A stretch of DNA of 64,000 nt from Clostridium ragsdalei P11 (GTDB lineage Bacteria > Bacillota > Clostridia > Clostridiales > Clostridiaceae), in the NCBI RefSeq assembly GCF_001675165.1, contig NZ_LROS01000013.1, forward strand, positions 23,225 through 87,224. The letters run 5' to 3'. The translations under genes were made by a program, and so were the position numbers. The stretch's first letter is position 1. Each line of letters opens with the position of its first letter. Positions 54,713 through 64,000 of this stretch are shown here, piece by piece. The notes under the pieces were generated by a model. It did not search any database. It saw only the letters and a list, made by a program, of their open reading frames with translations, and was not told the DNA's origin.

Positions 54713-55624
54713 ATGGAAGATGAGATAAAGCTTAAAGAACCTAGGACATTTGAAGAACAATTAGAAATATTAAAAGATAAACATATGAAAATAGGTAATG
54801 ATGATAAGGCTATTAATGTTTTAAAGATAACAAATTACTACAGATTAACTGCGTATGCATTGCAATTTAATAAAAATGATGATTATGCTTATAAAATTTC
54901 TTTCGAGGATATGTACAAACTGTATGAATTTGATAAAGCATTAAGAAGTTTAATTTTAGATATATTGGAAGATATAGAAATAGCATTTAGAACATATATG
55001 GCATATAGTTTATCAATTAAATATGGTACTGAGGCATATAAAAACTCAGACTTATTTAAAGATGAAAGATTTTATAATGGATATGACGATGTTGCAGGAA
55101 AACATCATAAAGGATTAATTGATGAAATAAAACTTGAAATCCATAATAATAGAAAAGAATTATTTGTAAAGCATCATTTAATTAAATATAAGGGACGTTT
55201 CCCAATATGGGTACTAGTAGAAATATTTTCGTTCGGTATGTTATCAAGAACGTATTCTAATTTAAATACAGCTGATCAAAAAGATATATCTAGAAATTGT
55301 TTTAACATAAATAATCAGTTGTTGGAAAGTTGGGCTGAAAATTTGTCATACATTAGGAATATATGTGCGCATTATGGTAGATTATACAATAAGAAAATGG
55401 CAATAATACCTAAATTACATAATAGATATAACGAATATAAAGAAAGTATAAATTCAAATAGATTATTTATATCTATATTAGGTATAAAAGAACTTACGAA
55501 AAATGGTAGTAAATGGGGCATATTTCAGAACAAATTAAAAAAGTTACTTAATGAGTATAAAGATGTTATAGATTTAAGATTGATTGGTTTTCCTGAGAAT
55601 TGGGTAGAAATATTATCAAAGTAG
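54713..55624 (+). CDS. abiF: Abi_2 family (AbiD/AbiF) abortive-infection protein with HEPN motif
   Basis: A 303-residue protein: KLKEPRTFEEQLEILKDKHMKIGNDDKAINVLKITNYYRLTAYALQF is the Abi_2 N-terminus, and SYIRNICAHYGRLYNKK holds R-x4-H (Arg214-His219), the HEPN ribonuclease motif. AbiF-like proteins stop phage growth, probably by cutting RNA. It starts at ATG behind GGAGGG, 21 bases after the hairpin RNA, and is followed directly by the second direct repeat. The nearby RNA probably restrains it as an antitoxin. AbiF relatives have been linked to the origin of Cas13; that is recalled knowledge, not seen here. Confidence 0.88.
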   Translation: MEDEIKLKEPRTFEEQLEILKDKHMKIGNDDKAINVLKITNYYRLTAYALQFNKNDDYAYKISFEDMYKLYEFDKALRSLILDILEDIEIAFRTYMAYSLSIKYGTEAYKNSDLFKDERFYNGYDDVAGKHHKGLIDEIKLEIHNNRKELFVKHHLIKYKGRFPIWVLVEIFSFGMLSRTYSNLNTADQKDISRNCFNINNQLLESWAENLSYIRNICAHYGRLYNKKMAIIPKLHNRYNEYKESINSNRLFISILGIKELTKNGSKWGIFQNKLKKLLNEYKDVIDLRLIGFPENWVEILSK

Positions 55625-55625
55625 C

Positions 55626-55745
55626 ATATCAACGTTTAAGAGCATTTTGGAATTTATTCCAAAGTGCTCTTTTTGGGTTTATGTCCTCCAAATGTCCTCC
55701 AAAAAAATATCACAAATTAAAACAGATTAAAACAAAATAGCAAAA
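55626..55745 (+). repeat. Direct repeat DR2
   Basis: Second copy of the ~120-bp repeat, starting two bases after the abiF stop. Its hairpin pairs better than that of DR1 (TGCTCT in place of TGTTCT), so it can terminate abiF. With DR1 it defines a ~1.3-kb cassette holding only abiF and its RNA. Confidence 0.88.
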
Positions 55746-55838
55746 ACCTGTATGTAGTTTAAAAGAAATATTTTGCTTTTTCATATTATGCTATAATAAT
55801 AGGAAGTATAAATTTTGGGACCGAAGGAATGGTAAAAT

Positions 55839-56447
55839 ATGACTAAACAATTAGAATATAAATCCACAATAAAATCGATGCCTTACCTTTATATAGAAAC
55901 AAAAAAGGCTGCAAGCCTTATTTTAAAAGGATTTAATGATTCTGAAATAAAAAATATGTCTATTAAAGAAAATATTTTTCAGATGAAATCTGAAGCACGA
56001 AAAAAAGAAATTGCGTCAATAACATTAAAAAGATTAAAGAGTTTAGATGAATTCCTACTTGATAAATTAGTAAATGGGGATTTGGAAACGAGTAAGCAAA
56101 TTGCGATTTATATGATTATGAAAACTGATAGGCTATTTTTTGAGTTTATGAGCGAAGTTTATAGGGACAAAAATATCTTGAGGGAAAAATATATTACAGA
56201 TAGTGACTTTAATGTTTACTTCCAAAGAAAATGTGAACAAAGTGATACTGTAGCATCATGGAAGGAATATACCTTTTATAAACTCAAACAGGTAGTTACT
56301 AGAATTCTTTTTGAAGCAGGATTCATTAAAAATCAAAAGGGTGATAAGGAAATAACTATACCAATAGTAGATTGTGACTTAGCACAACATTTAAAAGAAA
56401 TAGGTGACGGTATATACTTAGAAGTGATGTTAGTACATAAGTCTTAA
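55839..56447 (+). CDS. brxA: BREX protein BrxA (DUF1819)
   Basis: A 202-residue helical protein (YKSTIKSMPYLYIETKKAASLILKGFNDSEIKNMSIKENIFQMKSEARKKEIASITLKRLKSLDEFLLDKLVNGD), the usual start of a BrxA/DUF1819 protein. BrxA is a small DNA-binding-type protein and the first gene of BREX operons, which mark host DNA and stop phage replication. A TATAAT-like -10 lies just upstream, so the BREX transcript probably begins here, outside the abiF cassette. Confidence 0.9.
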   Translation: MTKQLEYKSTIKSMPYLYIETKKAASLILKGFNDSEIKNMSIKENIFQMKSEARKKEIASITLKRLKSLDEFLLDKLVNGDLETSKQIAIYMIMKTDRLFFEFMSEVYRDKNILREKYITDSDFNVYFQRKCEQSDTVASWKEYTFYKLKQVVTRILFEAGFIKNQKGDKEITIPIVDCDLAQHLKEIGDGIYLEVMLVHKS

Positions 56448-56527
56448 GTAGAAGTTATATGAAAAACTTGTAAAGGATAACGAGGCGGATTATTAAGTTG
56501 TTAAAATGCCTAGAGGAGAGTTAAAAA

Positions 56528-57112
56528 ATGAAAACTATATATCAAAGATTGGATGGAATAATACCTAAGATTACAGATAAATCCTTTAGGGAAAATAAAG
56601 GGTTAGGTAATGAGATAAGTTATTATATATTTGATTATGAACCTAAGTATGAACTCTTGGTAAGAGATCATATTGAGTTCATAAAACAAAAGATTAGTGA
56701 TGAATATTCCGATATTAATATAAAAGAATTTGATTTATATGAAATAATATTAGAGGTAATGAATAAAAAAGGATATCTGCAAAAAAACATTGAAATGGAG
56801 AAGAAAAAAGGCAGCAAATATGTTTTTAATGCTATTAGAAAATCACTTAGATTGACTCTTAAAAATGATATGGTTTTGGATTATATAGTAAATAGAGTTG
56901 AACCTAATGATATTGTGTTTATAACTGGTGTTGGCAAAGCATGGCCAATTATGCGTTCACATACAGTATTGAATAATTTACATAATGCAGTTGATCAAGT
57001 GCCTGTAGTTATGTTTTTTCCAGGGGAATATGATGGCTTAGAATTGATTTTATTTAATGAGATCAAAGATGATAATTATTATAGGGCATTTCAATTAATA
57101 GATAAGTATTAA
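56528..57112 (+). CDS. brxB: BREX protein BrxB (DUF1788)
   Basis: A 194-residue protein matching DUF1788: a mid block YVFNAIRKSLRLTLKNDMVLDYIVNRVEPNDIVFITGVGKAWPIMRSHTVLNNLHNAVDQVPVVMFFPGEYDGLELILFNEI. Its function within BREX is not settled. It starts behind GAGGAGAG, 80 bases after brxA and 26 before brxC. Confidence 0.92.
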   Translation: MKTIYQRLDGIIPKITDKSFRENKGLGNEISYYIFDYEPKYELLVRDHIEFIKQKISDEYSDINIKEFDLYEIILEVMNKKGYLQKNIEMEKKKGSKYVFNAIRKSLRLTLKNDMVLDYIVNRVEPNDIVFITGVGKAWPIMRSHTVLNNLHNAVDQVPVVMFFPGEYDGLELILFNEIKDDNYYRAFQLIDKY

Positions 57113-57138
57113 ATACTAAGATACGGAGGGGTTTAAGC

Positions 57139-60100
57139 ATGGAACTTAAGAAGATGTTCTTAAAGGATATAGAAAGGGATATAAAAGGAGTTATTAAAGT
57201 AGGACAGGATGATGAATCTGATATTTTTCAAGAACTAGATGAATATGTAGTTACAAATGAATTACTAGGACATTTTGGTGACTTCTTTGAAGCATATAAA
57301 AAGGGTATATTAGATCATACAGATAAAATGGGAGTTTGGATATCAGGTTTCTTTGGTTCTGGTAAATCACATTTTCTAAAAATATTATCATATTTGCTGG
57401 AGAACAGGGTGGTAAATGGCAAAAAGTCTATTGAATACTTTGATAATAAAGTTTACGATCCAATGGTTGTGGCAGATATGAAACAGGCAGGGGATATTAC
57501 AGCAGATGTTATTTTATTTAATATTGATTCAAAGAGTGAATCAGATTCTAAGGCAGACAAAGATTCCATATTAAAAGTATTTAATAAGGTGTTTAATGAA
57601 ATGCAAGGCTTTTGTGGTTCGATTGCCTGGGTAGCAGATTTAGAAAGACAAATGGTTAAAGATGAAGTGTATGAGGATTTTAAGGCAGAGTTTGAAAAGA
57701 TATCAGGGAGCATTTGGGAAGATGCAAGAGAAGATTTTTTCTATGAGGAAGACTCTATTGTAGAGGCATTATCTAAAACTACTAAAATGAGTGAAGAAAC
57801 AGCAAGAGATTGGTACAACAAAGCAGAAGAAAATTATAGTTTAAGTATAGAGAAGTTTGCTCAAAGGGTTAAAGAATATATTGAAACAAAAGGTAAAAAT
57901 CATCATGTACTTTTTTTAGTGGATGAGATTGGACAATACATAGGCAGCGATTCTCAGTTAATGCTAAATTTGCAAACAGTCGTTGAAGATTTAGGAACAT
58001 ACTGTGGTGGTAAAGCATGGGTTATCGTTACTAGTCAGCAAGATATAGACTCTGTAACAAAGGTAAAAGGAAACGATTTTAGTAAAATTCAAGGCAGATT
58101 TAATACTAGATTGTCACTATCATCTGCAAATGTAGATGAAGTAATTAAAAAGCGTATACTACAAAAAAAACCAGGAGCAGCAGATTCATTGAAATTGCTG
58201 TATGAAGATAAGTGTTCTATATTAAAGAATTTAATAACCTTTTCAAATGATACGGCAGAAATGAAAGTATATGAAAACGAAAATGATTTTGCCGAAGTGT
58301 ATCCATTTATACCTTATCAGTTTAATTTACTTCAATCGGTATTTACAGGAATTAGAATACATGGTGCATCTGGTAAGCATTTAGCTGAAGGTGAAAGATC
58401 ACTACTTAGCGCATTTCAAGAGTCATCAATTAAATATGAAAATGAAGAAATGGGCGTATTAATACCATTTTCAGCATTCTATGATACCATAGAATCATTT
58501 TTAGATGCTAATATAAAAACGGTCATAATTCACGCAAAAAATAACTCGAAACTTAACGAGGAAGATGTAGAAGTATTAAAACTTTTATTTATGATTAAGT
58601 ATGTAAAAGAAATACCTTCAAATCTTGAAAATATATCTACATTATTAGTTAAGCATATAGATGATGATAAATTAGAGATTAAAAAGAAAGTAGAGGAGTC
58701 ATTAAAAAAATTAGTAAGACAAACCCTTATTCAAAAAAATGGAGAAGAATATATATTCCTAACTCACGAAGAGCAGGATGTTAATAGGGAAATTAAGAGT
58801 ATAAAAATTGATATTGGAGAAGTCATACAAAAAGTTGGTGGAACAATATTTGAAGAAATTTATACTGAAAAGAAATATAGGTATTCTTCAAAATATGATT
58901 TCCCATACAATGCAATGACAGATGACATACCAAGAGGTCAACAAAATAATGAAATTGGGTTAAAAGTAATTACACCTTATTTTGAAACAGGTGTAGATCT
59001 TACCCATCAAGAATTAAAACTGATGTCTGCAAGAGAGAATAATGTAATTATAAAATTACCAAATGATACAGCATTCCTAGAGGAAATGGAAGAAATATTA
59101 AAAATTCAAGCATATCTAAGAGTAAAAAGTGGTACTGCATCAACACAGGTCATAGAGGATATAAAAACTAGAAAATCAAGAGAAGTTTCCGAAAGAAAAG
59201 ATAGAGTTAAAAATCTATTAATTGAAGGGTTAAAAACTGCTGAAATATTTGCAAATTCGGAGCTTTTGGATATTAAAGAAAAGAACCCGGTTGAACGTAT
59301 AAATGATGCATTTAAGATATTAATAGATACCCTATATAGCAAACTAAATTATATTAAAGAATATATAGATAGTTCAAGAGAGTTACAAGATATTCTATTA
59401 AACAATAATGTTCAGGGAAGTTTTATTGAAGAAAAAAATAAGTTAGCAATAGATGAAGTAAATAGTTATATTGAAAGAAATACATCAAGAAACATTCCTA
59501 TGACCATGAAAGGAATTATAGGATTATATTCAAAAGCACCCTATGGATGGGTAGAACTTGATATTGCAGCAATAATAATAAAATTATTTAAGGCTCAAGA
59601 AATAAAGATAGAGTATAATAGTCAATATTTAACTACTGATGATAGGGATGTAGTAAAGTATTTAACAAAGAGGGATTATATAGATAAAGTATTAGTTAAG
59701 AAGAGAGCAAAAACTCCAATAAAATATATAACTAATGTTAAAGAATTATGTAAAGAATTATTTAATTATTCTGCTGTGCCTGCTGATGAAGATGGACTTA
59801 TGAGTAGGTTTAAAGACTTAACACAGGGAGAAATAGCAAGTATAAGAGAACTCCTAGTATATTATAAGCAAGCAAATTACCCAGGTAAAGATATACTTGA
59901 TGAAGGAAAGAGAATTTTTGATGAGGTAATAAGTATAAAAGATACTATGGAGTTTTATGAAAAATGTTATGAGTTAAAGGATGACTTTTTAGATTATGCA
60001 GATTATTCTGAGGATGTAAAAAAATTCTTTAAGAATCAAAAGAAATTCTTTGATGATGCTTTAGAAAAAATTGAAATCTATGATAAAAATAAGACTTATG

Positions 60101-60705
60101 TTTTAGATGAACAGGCTATAGATTTAATACAAAAGATTAATGAGATAGTTAGAGGTAAAGAACCATATTCTAAGATACCTCAATTGCCAGGATTGATTGA
60201 AGAGTTTTCAAATAGATTTACTGATTTACTAGAAGTAGAATGTGAGCCAGTAAGAAAGGTAATTCAATTAGACTGCGAGAAAGTATTAAATGAGCTTAGT
60301 TTATATAAATTTAAAGATGAATTAAGTGCCAAGTTTCAAAAGAGATTTGATGATTTGATTGGTAGACTAGATAGAGCTAACAATTTCTATGAAGCAATAG
60401 CAATGAAAGAAGAAAGTGATAGATTAAAAATGCGTTCTTTTGAAGAAATATCAAAAGAAGTAGAAAGAAGAAAGCCGGAAGTAGTGCCAAATCCAAAACC
60501 AGCTGTAGGTGGCGGTGCTGATATAATAAGGGGAGAAAAGCCTCCAGTATATAAGATAAAGAAAACAAAGAATATAAGCATAGCCAACATACTTCATGGA
60601 GCAAAAACTATAGAAACTGAAGCTGATATTGATGAATTATTGAAGGATATAAAAGCAAAGTTAAAGCAAGAATTAAATGAAGATACCAGAATAAAACTTG
60701 TTTAA
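57139..60705 (+). CDS. brxC: BREX ATPase BrxC
   Basis: A 1188-residue P-loop protein. Walker A GFFGSGKSHFLK is at residues 70-81, Walker B HHVLFLVDEIGQYIG at about 255-269, with sensor-like VIVTSQQDID after it. The long C-terminal half is mostly helical and charged, with coiled-coil-like stretches. BrxC/PglY is the core ATPase of BREX and is needed for defence. It is complete, with AATACGGAGGGG-type ribosome site before ATG. Confidence 0.95.
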   Translation: MELKKMFLKDIERDIKGVIKVGQDDESDIFQELDEYVVTNELLGHFGDFFEAYKKGILDHTDKMGVWISGFFGSGKSHFLKILSYLLENRVVNGKKSIEYFDNKVYDPMVVADMKQAGDITADVILFNIDSKSESDSKADKDSILKVFNKVFNEMQGFCGSIAWVADLERQMVKDEVYEDFKAEFEKISGSIWEDAREDFFYEEDSIVEALSKTTKMSEETARDWYNKAEENYSLSIEKFAQRVKEYIETKGKNHHVLFLVDEIGQYIGSDSQLMLNLQTVVEDLGTYCGGKAWVIVTSQQDIDSVTKVKGNDFSKIQGRFNTRLSLSSANVDEVIKKRILQKKPGAADSLKLLYEDKCSILKNLITFSNDTAEMKVYENENDFAEVYPFIPYQFNLLQSVFTGIRIHGASGKHLAEGERSLLSAFQESSIKYENEEMGVLIPFSAFYDTIESFLDANIKTVIIHAKNNSKLNEEDVEVLKLLFMIKYVKEIPSNLENISTLLVKHIDDDKLEIKKKVEESLKKLVRQTLIQKNGEEYIFLTHEEQDVNREIKSIKIDIGEVIQKVGGTIFEEIYTEKKYRYSSKYDFPYNAMTDDIPRGQQNNEIGLKVITPYFETGVDLTHQELKLMSARENNVIIKLPNDTAFLEEMEEILKIQAYLRVKSGTASTQVIEDIKTRKSREVSERKDRVKNLLIEGLKTAEIFANSELLDIKEKNPVERINDAFKILIDTLYSKLNYIKEYIDSSRELQDILLNNNVQGSFIEEKNKLAIDEVNSYIERNTSRNIPMTMKGIIGLYSKAPYGWVELDIAAIIIKLFKAQEIKIEYNSQYLTTDDRDVVKYLTKRDYIDKVLVKKRAKTPIKYITNVKELCKELFNYSAVPADEDGLMSRFKDLTQGEIASIRELLVYYKQANYPGKDILDEGKRIFDEVISIKDTMEFYEKCYELKDDFLDYADYSEDVKKFFKNQKKFFDDALEKIEIYDKNKTYVLDEQAIDLIQKINEIVRGKEPYSKIPQLPGLIEEFSNRFTDLLEVECEPVRKVIQLDCEKVLNELSLYKFKDELSAKFQKRFDDLIGRLDRANNFYEAIAMKEESDRLKMRSFEEISKEVERRKPEVVPNPKPAVGGGADIIRGEKPPVYKIKKTKNISIANILHGAKTIETEADIDELLKDIKAKLKQELNEDTRIKLV

Positions 60706-60769
60706 ATAGTATTTTATACAAAACATATTGAAGTTTTGTTTTGTATAGATATATGAAGGGAAGATACTT

Positions 60770-63700
60770 ATGGATAAATCTGCAATTAAGAACTTTGCAG
60801 TTAATGCAAGGGTTAAATTAAAAGGGCAAATAGAACAAAAGGCATATACTTTTGGCATAACAAAGAATGAAATAAAAAGTGTAGAAACTTTTGAAGATGC
60901 ATTTGAGGTGAATGGCAATAGGTATGACAAAAGATTGCTTAAACATAGGGAAAGTTTAGTTAAAAAGATAAATGAAAAAGGGTTTGATCAAGTTATTGAA
61001 GAAGTCGCATATACCTGGTTTAATAGATTAATTGCCATTAGATTTATGGAAGTAAATGAATATTTACCTAGCGGGGTAAGGGTTTTATCATCTACTGATA
61101 GTAATAAAGCAGAACCTGATATCATTCGTGAAGCAGCAAACTTAGATTTTGAAAATTTAAATGTAGATTTAATTTATAAATTGCAGGATGAAAATAATAC
61201 GGAAGAATTATTTAAGTATTTATTTATAAAACAGTGTAATGAACTTGGAAAAATAATGCCTGTAGTATTTGAAAAAATAGAAGATTATACGGAATTGTTA
61301 TTACCTGATAATTTACTTCAAGAGGGTTCTATAATAAGAGATTTAGTAACGTCGATTACCGAAGAAGATTGGAAAGAGCAAGTAGAAATTATAGGATGGT
61401 TATATCAATATTACATTTCTGAAAAGAAAGATGAAGTTTTTGCAGACTTAAAGAAAAATAAAAAGATAACAAAGGAAAATATACCAGCAGCTACACAATT
61501 ATTTACACCTGATTGGATAGTAAAGTACATGGTGGAAAATTCATTAGGAAGGCTTTGGCTAGAAAGCCATCCAGATGATGAATTAAAGGCTAAGTGGAAG
61601 TACTATTTAGAAGAAGCAAAGCAAGAGCCAGAGGTTATGAAACAGTTACAGGTTATAAGGGATGAAAATAAGGATTTAAAACCTGAAGATATAAAATTTC
61701 TAGATCCTTGTATGGGGTCGGGTCATATTCTTGTTTATGCATTTGATGTATTATATGACATTTATAAATCATCAGGATATTCAGAAAGAGAAATTCCTAA
61801 ACTCATACTAGAAAAGAACCTTTATGGGTTAGATATAGATGATAGGGCAGTGCAATTATCATATTTTGCTGTTATGATGAAGGCCAGAAGTTATAGTAGA
61901 AGAATATTTAGAAAAAAAATAGACTTAAATGTGTGCTCTATTCAAGAGAGTAATGGATTTCCTAAAGAAGCCATAGATTTTTTTGCAAGTGGTAATGAAT
62001 CATTAAAAGAAGATGTAGAGTATTTAATAAATGTATTTAATGATGCAAAGGAATATGGTTCTATATTAGAAGTTAAAGGGATTGATTTTGATGCAATTGA
62101 GAGAAGAATTGAAGAGATAAGAAATTGTGATACAACTGATTTATTTGAATTGCAGTATAAAAATATTATTTTAGAGAAGATACCTGATTTAGTTAAACAG
62201 GCTAAAATAATGAGTGAAAAGTATGATATAGTTTGTACCAATCCTCCTTATATGGGTAGTAATGGTATGAATAAAAAACTTAAAGATTATGTCGAAAAAA
62301 ATTATGCTAATTCAAAAAGTGATTTATTTAGTGTTTTTATAGAAAAATGTATCATAATGACAAAAACAGATGGATTTACTTCGATGGTAACTATGCATTC
62401 TTGGATGTTTACAGGTTCATTCGAGAAATTAAGAAAAAGAATACTAGGTTGTACTAGTTTATACGCTATAGTACATTTAGGAATGGAAGCATTTGATAAT
62501 ATAATTGGAAAAGTAGTTCAAACAGTTTCGTTCATTGCTAGAAAGCATCATATAAGTGAGTTTAAACCAATAGGCATAAGACTAGTTGATTTTTATGACT
62601 CAAGAAGGTATGAAAAAGAAAGTCAATTTTTTAATTTAAATAATAGATATAGTAATGTTAAACAGTTAAGTTTTACTAAGATACCTGGAACACCTATTGC
62701 ATATTGGGTAAGTAATAAAACTATGAGTATATTTGCTGAAGATAAAATCGATAAGTATGCTAATAGTTGTACTGGTATGCAAACTGGTGATAATGCAAAG
62801 TTTACAAGATACTGGTATGAAGTTAATATATACAAGACAAATATATGTACCCAGAATAATAATTGCAAATGGAATATGTACAATGAAGGTGGCAATCTAC
62901 AAAAGTGGTATGGAAATCATTTAAGTGTTGTAAATTGGGAAAATAATGGGGAAGGAATAAGAAATAATAGAAGTTCAGTAATAAGAAATGAAGCGTACTA
63001 TTTTAAAGAAGGAATAACGTGGAAAAGAATAGGTTCTTCTGGTATAGGACTAAGATATTTACCAAAGAATTTTATATTTGATCAATCTGGTGATTCATTA
63101 TTTCCAAAAGATATTAGTAATTTAAAGTATTTTTTAGCATATTTCAATAGCAAGGTTGGGGAAGTATTTTTTAAAATAGTTTCTCCAACAATAAATCTGA
63201 CTGCTGGAAATATAAAAAATATTCCGATAATTTTTCCAAGTAATATTGGAATTAAAGGACATATTAATGAGTTAGTTGATGAATGTATAGAAATGGCGAG
63301 AGATAACTGGGACTTATCTGAAATATCATGGGATTTCAGAAAACATATATTACTTTGCTATAAAAATGATTCATTAACCTTAGAAGAAAGTTTTAATAAG
63401 TTTAATTGTTATTCAGAAAATCAGTTTAATAAACTTAAAGAAAATCAAGAGGAAATAAATAGAATATTTATTGAGATTTATGGATTACAAGATGAATTGG
63501 ATTCAAACGTAGATGACAAAGAGGTTACTTTTAAAAAAGCAAACAGAATACGTGATATTAAATCATTTATATCCTATTCAGTAGGATGTATGTTTGGAAG
63601 ATATTCACTAGATGAAGAATGCTTAATTTATGCTGGTGGAGAATTTAATTCAGATAGATATAAAACTTTTAAAGTGGATATAGATAATGTAATTCCAATA

Positions 63701-63892
63701 ACTGATGATGAATATTTTGAAGATGATATAGTAAGTCGTTTTGTAGAGTTTGTTAAGATAACCTTTAGTGAAGAAACATTAGAAGAAAATTTAGATTATA
63801 TTGCTGATACTTTAGGTAAAAAGGGAAATGAAACCTCAAGGCAAACAATAAGAAGGTATTTCTTAAAAGACTTTTATAGGGTTTCTAAGTGA
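60770..63892 (+). CDS. pglX: BREX adenine-specific DNA methyltransferase PglX
   Basis: A 1040-residue type-I-like N6-adenine methyltransferase. SAM-binding motif I is DPCMGSGHIL at about 311-320, and the catalytic motif IV is NPPYMGS at about 491. Target-recognition sequence fills the second half. PglX marks the host's BREX sites so that they are spared. It follows brxC by 64 bases with GAAGGGAAG before ATG. The frame is intact, so methylation should be active if the rest of the operon is present beyond the window. Confidence 0.95.
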   Translation: MDKSAIKNFAVNARVKLKGQIEQKAYTFGITKNEIKSVETFEDAFEVNGNRYDKRLLKHRESLVKKINEKGFDQVIEEVAYTWFNRLIAIRFMEVNEYLPSGVRVLSSTDSNKAEPDIIREAANLDFENLNVDLIYKLQDENNTEELFKYLFIKQCNELGKIMPVVFEKIEDYTELLLPDNLLQEGSIIRDLVTSITEEDWKEQVEIIGWLYQYYISEKKDEVFADLKKNKKITKENIPAATQLFTPDWIVKYMVENSLGRLWLESHPDDELKAKWKYYLEEAKQEPEVMKQLQVIRDENKDLKPEDIKFLDPCMGSGHILVYAFDVLYDIYKSSGYSEREIPKLILEKNLYGLDIDDRAVQLSYFAVMMKARSYSRRIFRKKIDLNVCSIQESNGFPKEAIDFFASGNESLKEDVEYLINVFNDAKEYGSILEVKGIDFDAIERRIEEIRNCDTTDLFELQYKNIILEKIPDLVKQAKIMSEKYDIVCTNPPYMGSNGMNKKLKDYVEKNYANSKSDLFSVFIEKCIIMTKTDGFTSMVTMHSWMFTGSFEKLRKRILGCTSLYAIVHLGMEAFDNIIGKVVQTVSFIARKHHISEFKPIGIRLVDFYDSRRYEKESQFFNLNNRYSNVKQLSFTKIPGTPIAYWVSNKTMSIFAEDKIDKYANSCTGMQTGDNAKFTRYWYEVNIYKTNICTQNNNCKWNMYNEGGNLQKWYGNHLSVVNWENNGEGIRNNRSSVIRNEAYYFKEGITWKRIGSSGIGLRYLPKNFIFDQSGDSLFPKDISNLKYFLAYFNSKVGEVFFKIVSPTINLTAGNIKNIPIIFPSNIGIKGHINELVDECIEMARDNWDLSEISWDFRKHILLCYKNDSLTLEESFNKFNCYSENQFNKLKENQEEINRIFIEIYGLQDELDSNVDDKEVTFKKANRIRDIKSFISYSVGCMFGRYSLDEECLIYAGGEFNSDRYKTFKVDIDNVIPITDDEYFEDDIVSRFVEFVKITFSEETLEENLDYIADTLGKKGNETSRQTIRRYFLKDFYRVSK

Positions 63893-63901
63893 TAATTTAA
63901 C

Positions 63902-64000
63902 TTATACTAGGAAACTTCTAGCATAAGCTAATGAATGAATCTTAGCAAAATTAGAATTAAGTTCGTCAAAAAGAATTTTAATATCTGATACTAATTCCCA
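63902..64000 (-). CDS. C-terminal end of an unidentified minus-strand gene
   Basis: Read leftwards from the window edge, one frame stays open for 32 codons (WELVSDIKILFDELNSNFAKIHSL... ending FLV) and stops at 63904-63902, nine bases after the pglX stop. If real it is convergent with pglX, at the place where pglZ is normally found on the same strand. Too short to identify. Confidence 0.35.
   Translation of the reverse strand, partial: WELVSDIKILFDELNSNFAKIHSLAYARSFLV

Noticed and set aside
54204..55640. Plain integrase att duplication of the tRNA 3' end
   Set aside because: The last bases of the tRNA do not recur at DR2; the repeats start just outside the tRNA and no integrase is in the window.

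Overview
The window looks like a chromosome segment of a spore-forming Clostridium (sensu stricto). The DNA is strongly AT-rich. TTG starts are common behind strong GGAGG-type ribosome binding sites. There is a spore photoproduct lyase, many clostridial stand-alone regulators, two TPP riboswitches and one yjdF riboswitch. The species cannot be fixed from sequence reading alone.

Layout. 1-5.4 kb: end of a cysteine desulfurase-like gene, then a TPP riboswitch, thiC and a decayed purF copy, then thrC. 5.7-17 kb: a GGDEF cyclase, addA, a chemoreceptor, a two-gene amino-acid ABC operon without its ATPase, and an HxlR regulator divergent from an Fe-S flavoprotein; a LysR regulator follows. 17.1-21.5 kb: a uppS copy broken by one nonsense codon, a MarR regulator facing a MATE pump with repeated operators between them, and lrgAB. 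21.6-25.3 kb: a TPP-riboswitch operon thiD-thiM-thiE plus a HAD-Nudix fusion. 25.5-37.3 kb: a universal stress protein, splB, an ABC-2 exporter, a DUF434 protein, a membrane glycosyltransferase, a two-component system, a small AraC protein, a second-type clpP, and a PadR/DUF1700/DUF4097/ICMT group. 37.4-44.8 kb: an aspartokinase, a sigma-54 activator, and a sigma-54-promoted operon (Na+/solute symporter, small membrane protein, unknown protein, histidine-ammonia-lyase homologue). The lyase lacks the Ala-Ser-Gly triad that makes the MIO cofactor. 44.9-54.1 kb: an MFS transporter, the yjdF riboswitch and yjdF, a small Xre regulator, a yegTUVW-like nucleoside operon (PfkB kinase, NCS1 permease, ADP-ribosylglycohydrolase, GntR) with a 36-bp perfect palindrome at its promoter, a DHA2 exporter behind a MarR remnant, and a 2-hydroxyacid dehydrogenase.

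54.2-64 kb is a defence island starting at tRNA-Leu(CAA). Two ~120-bp direct repeats bracket an Abi_2/AbiF HEPN protein. Just upstream of its start codon lie two tandem hairpins with identical cores but different, compensated stems; this looks like an AbiF-type non-coding RNA partner. Beyond the second repeat comes a BREX cluster in type 1 order (brxA, brxB, brxC, pglX), cut by the window edge before any pglZ/brxL.

How genes work together: the two TPP riboswitches jointly control HMP synthesis (thiC) and HMP/thiazole salvage and coupling (thiDME). The purF copy would have fed the AIR precursor used by ThiC before it decayed. The sigma-54 activator very probably drives the symporter/lyase operon. 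GntR probably represses the nucleoside operon through the palindrome. AbiF with its RNA and BREX form a layered anti-phage locus.
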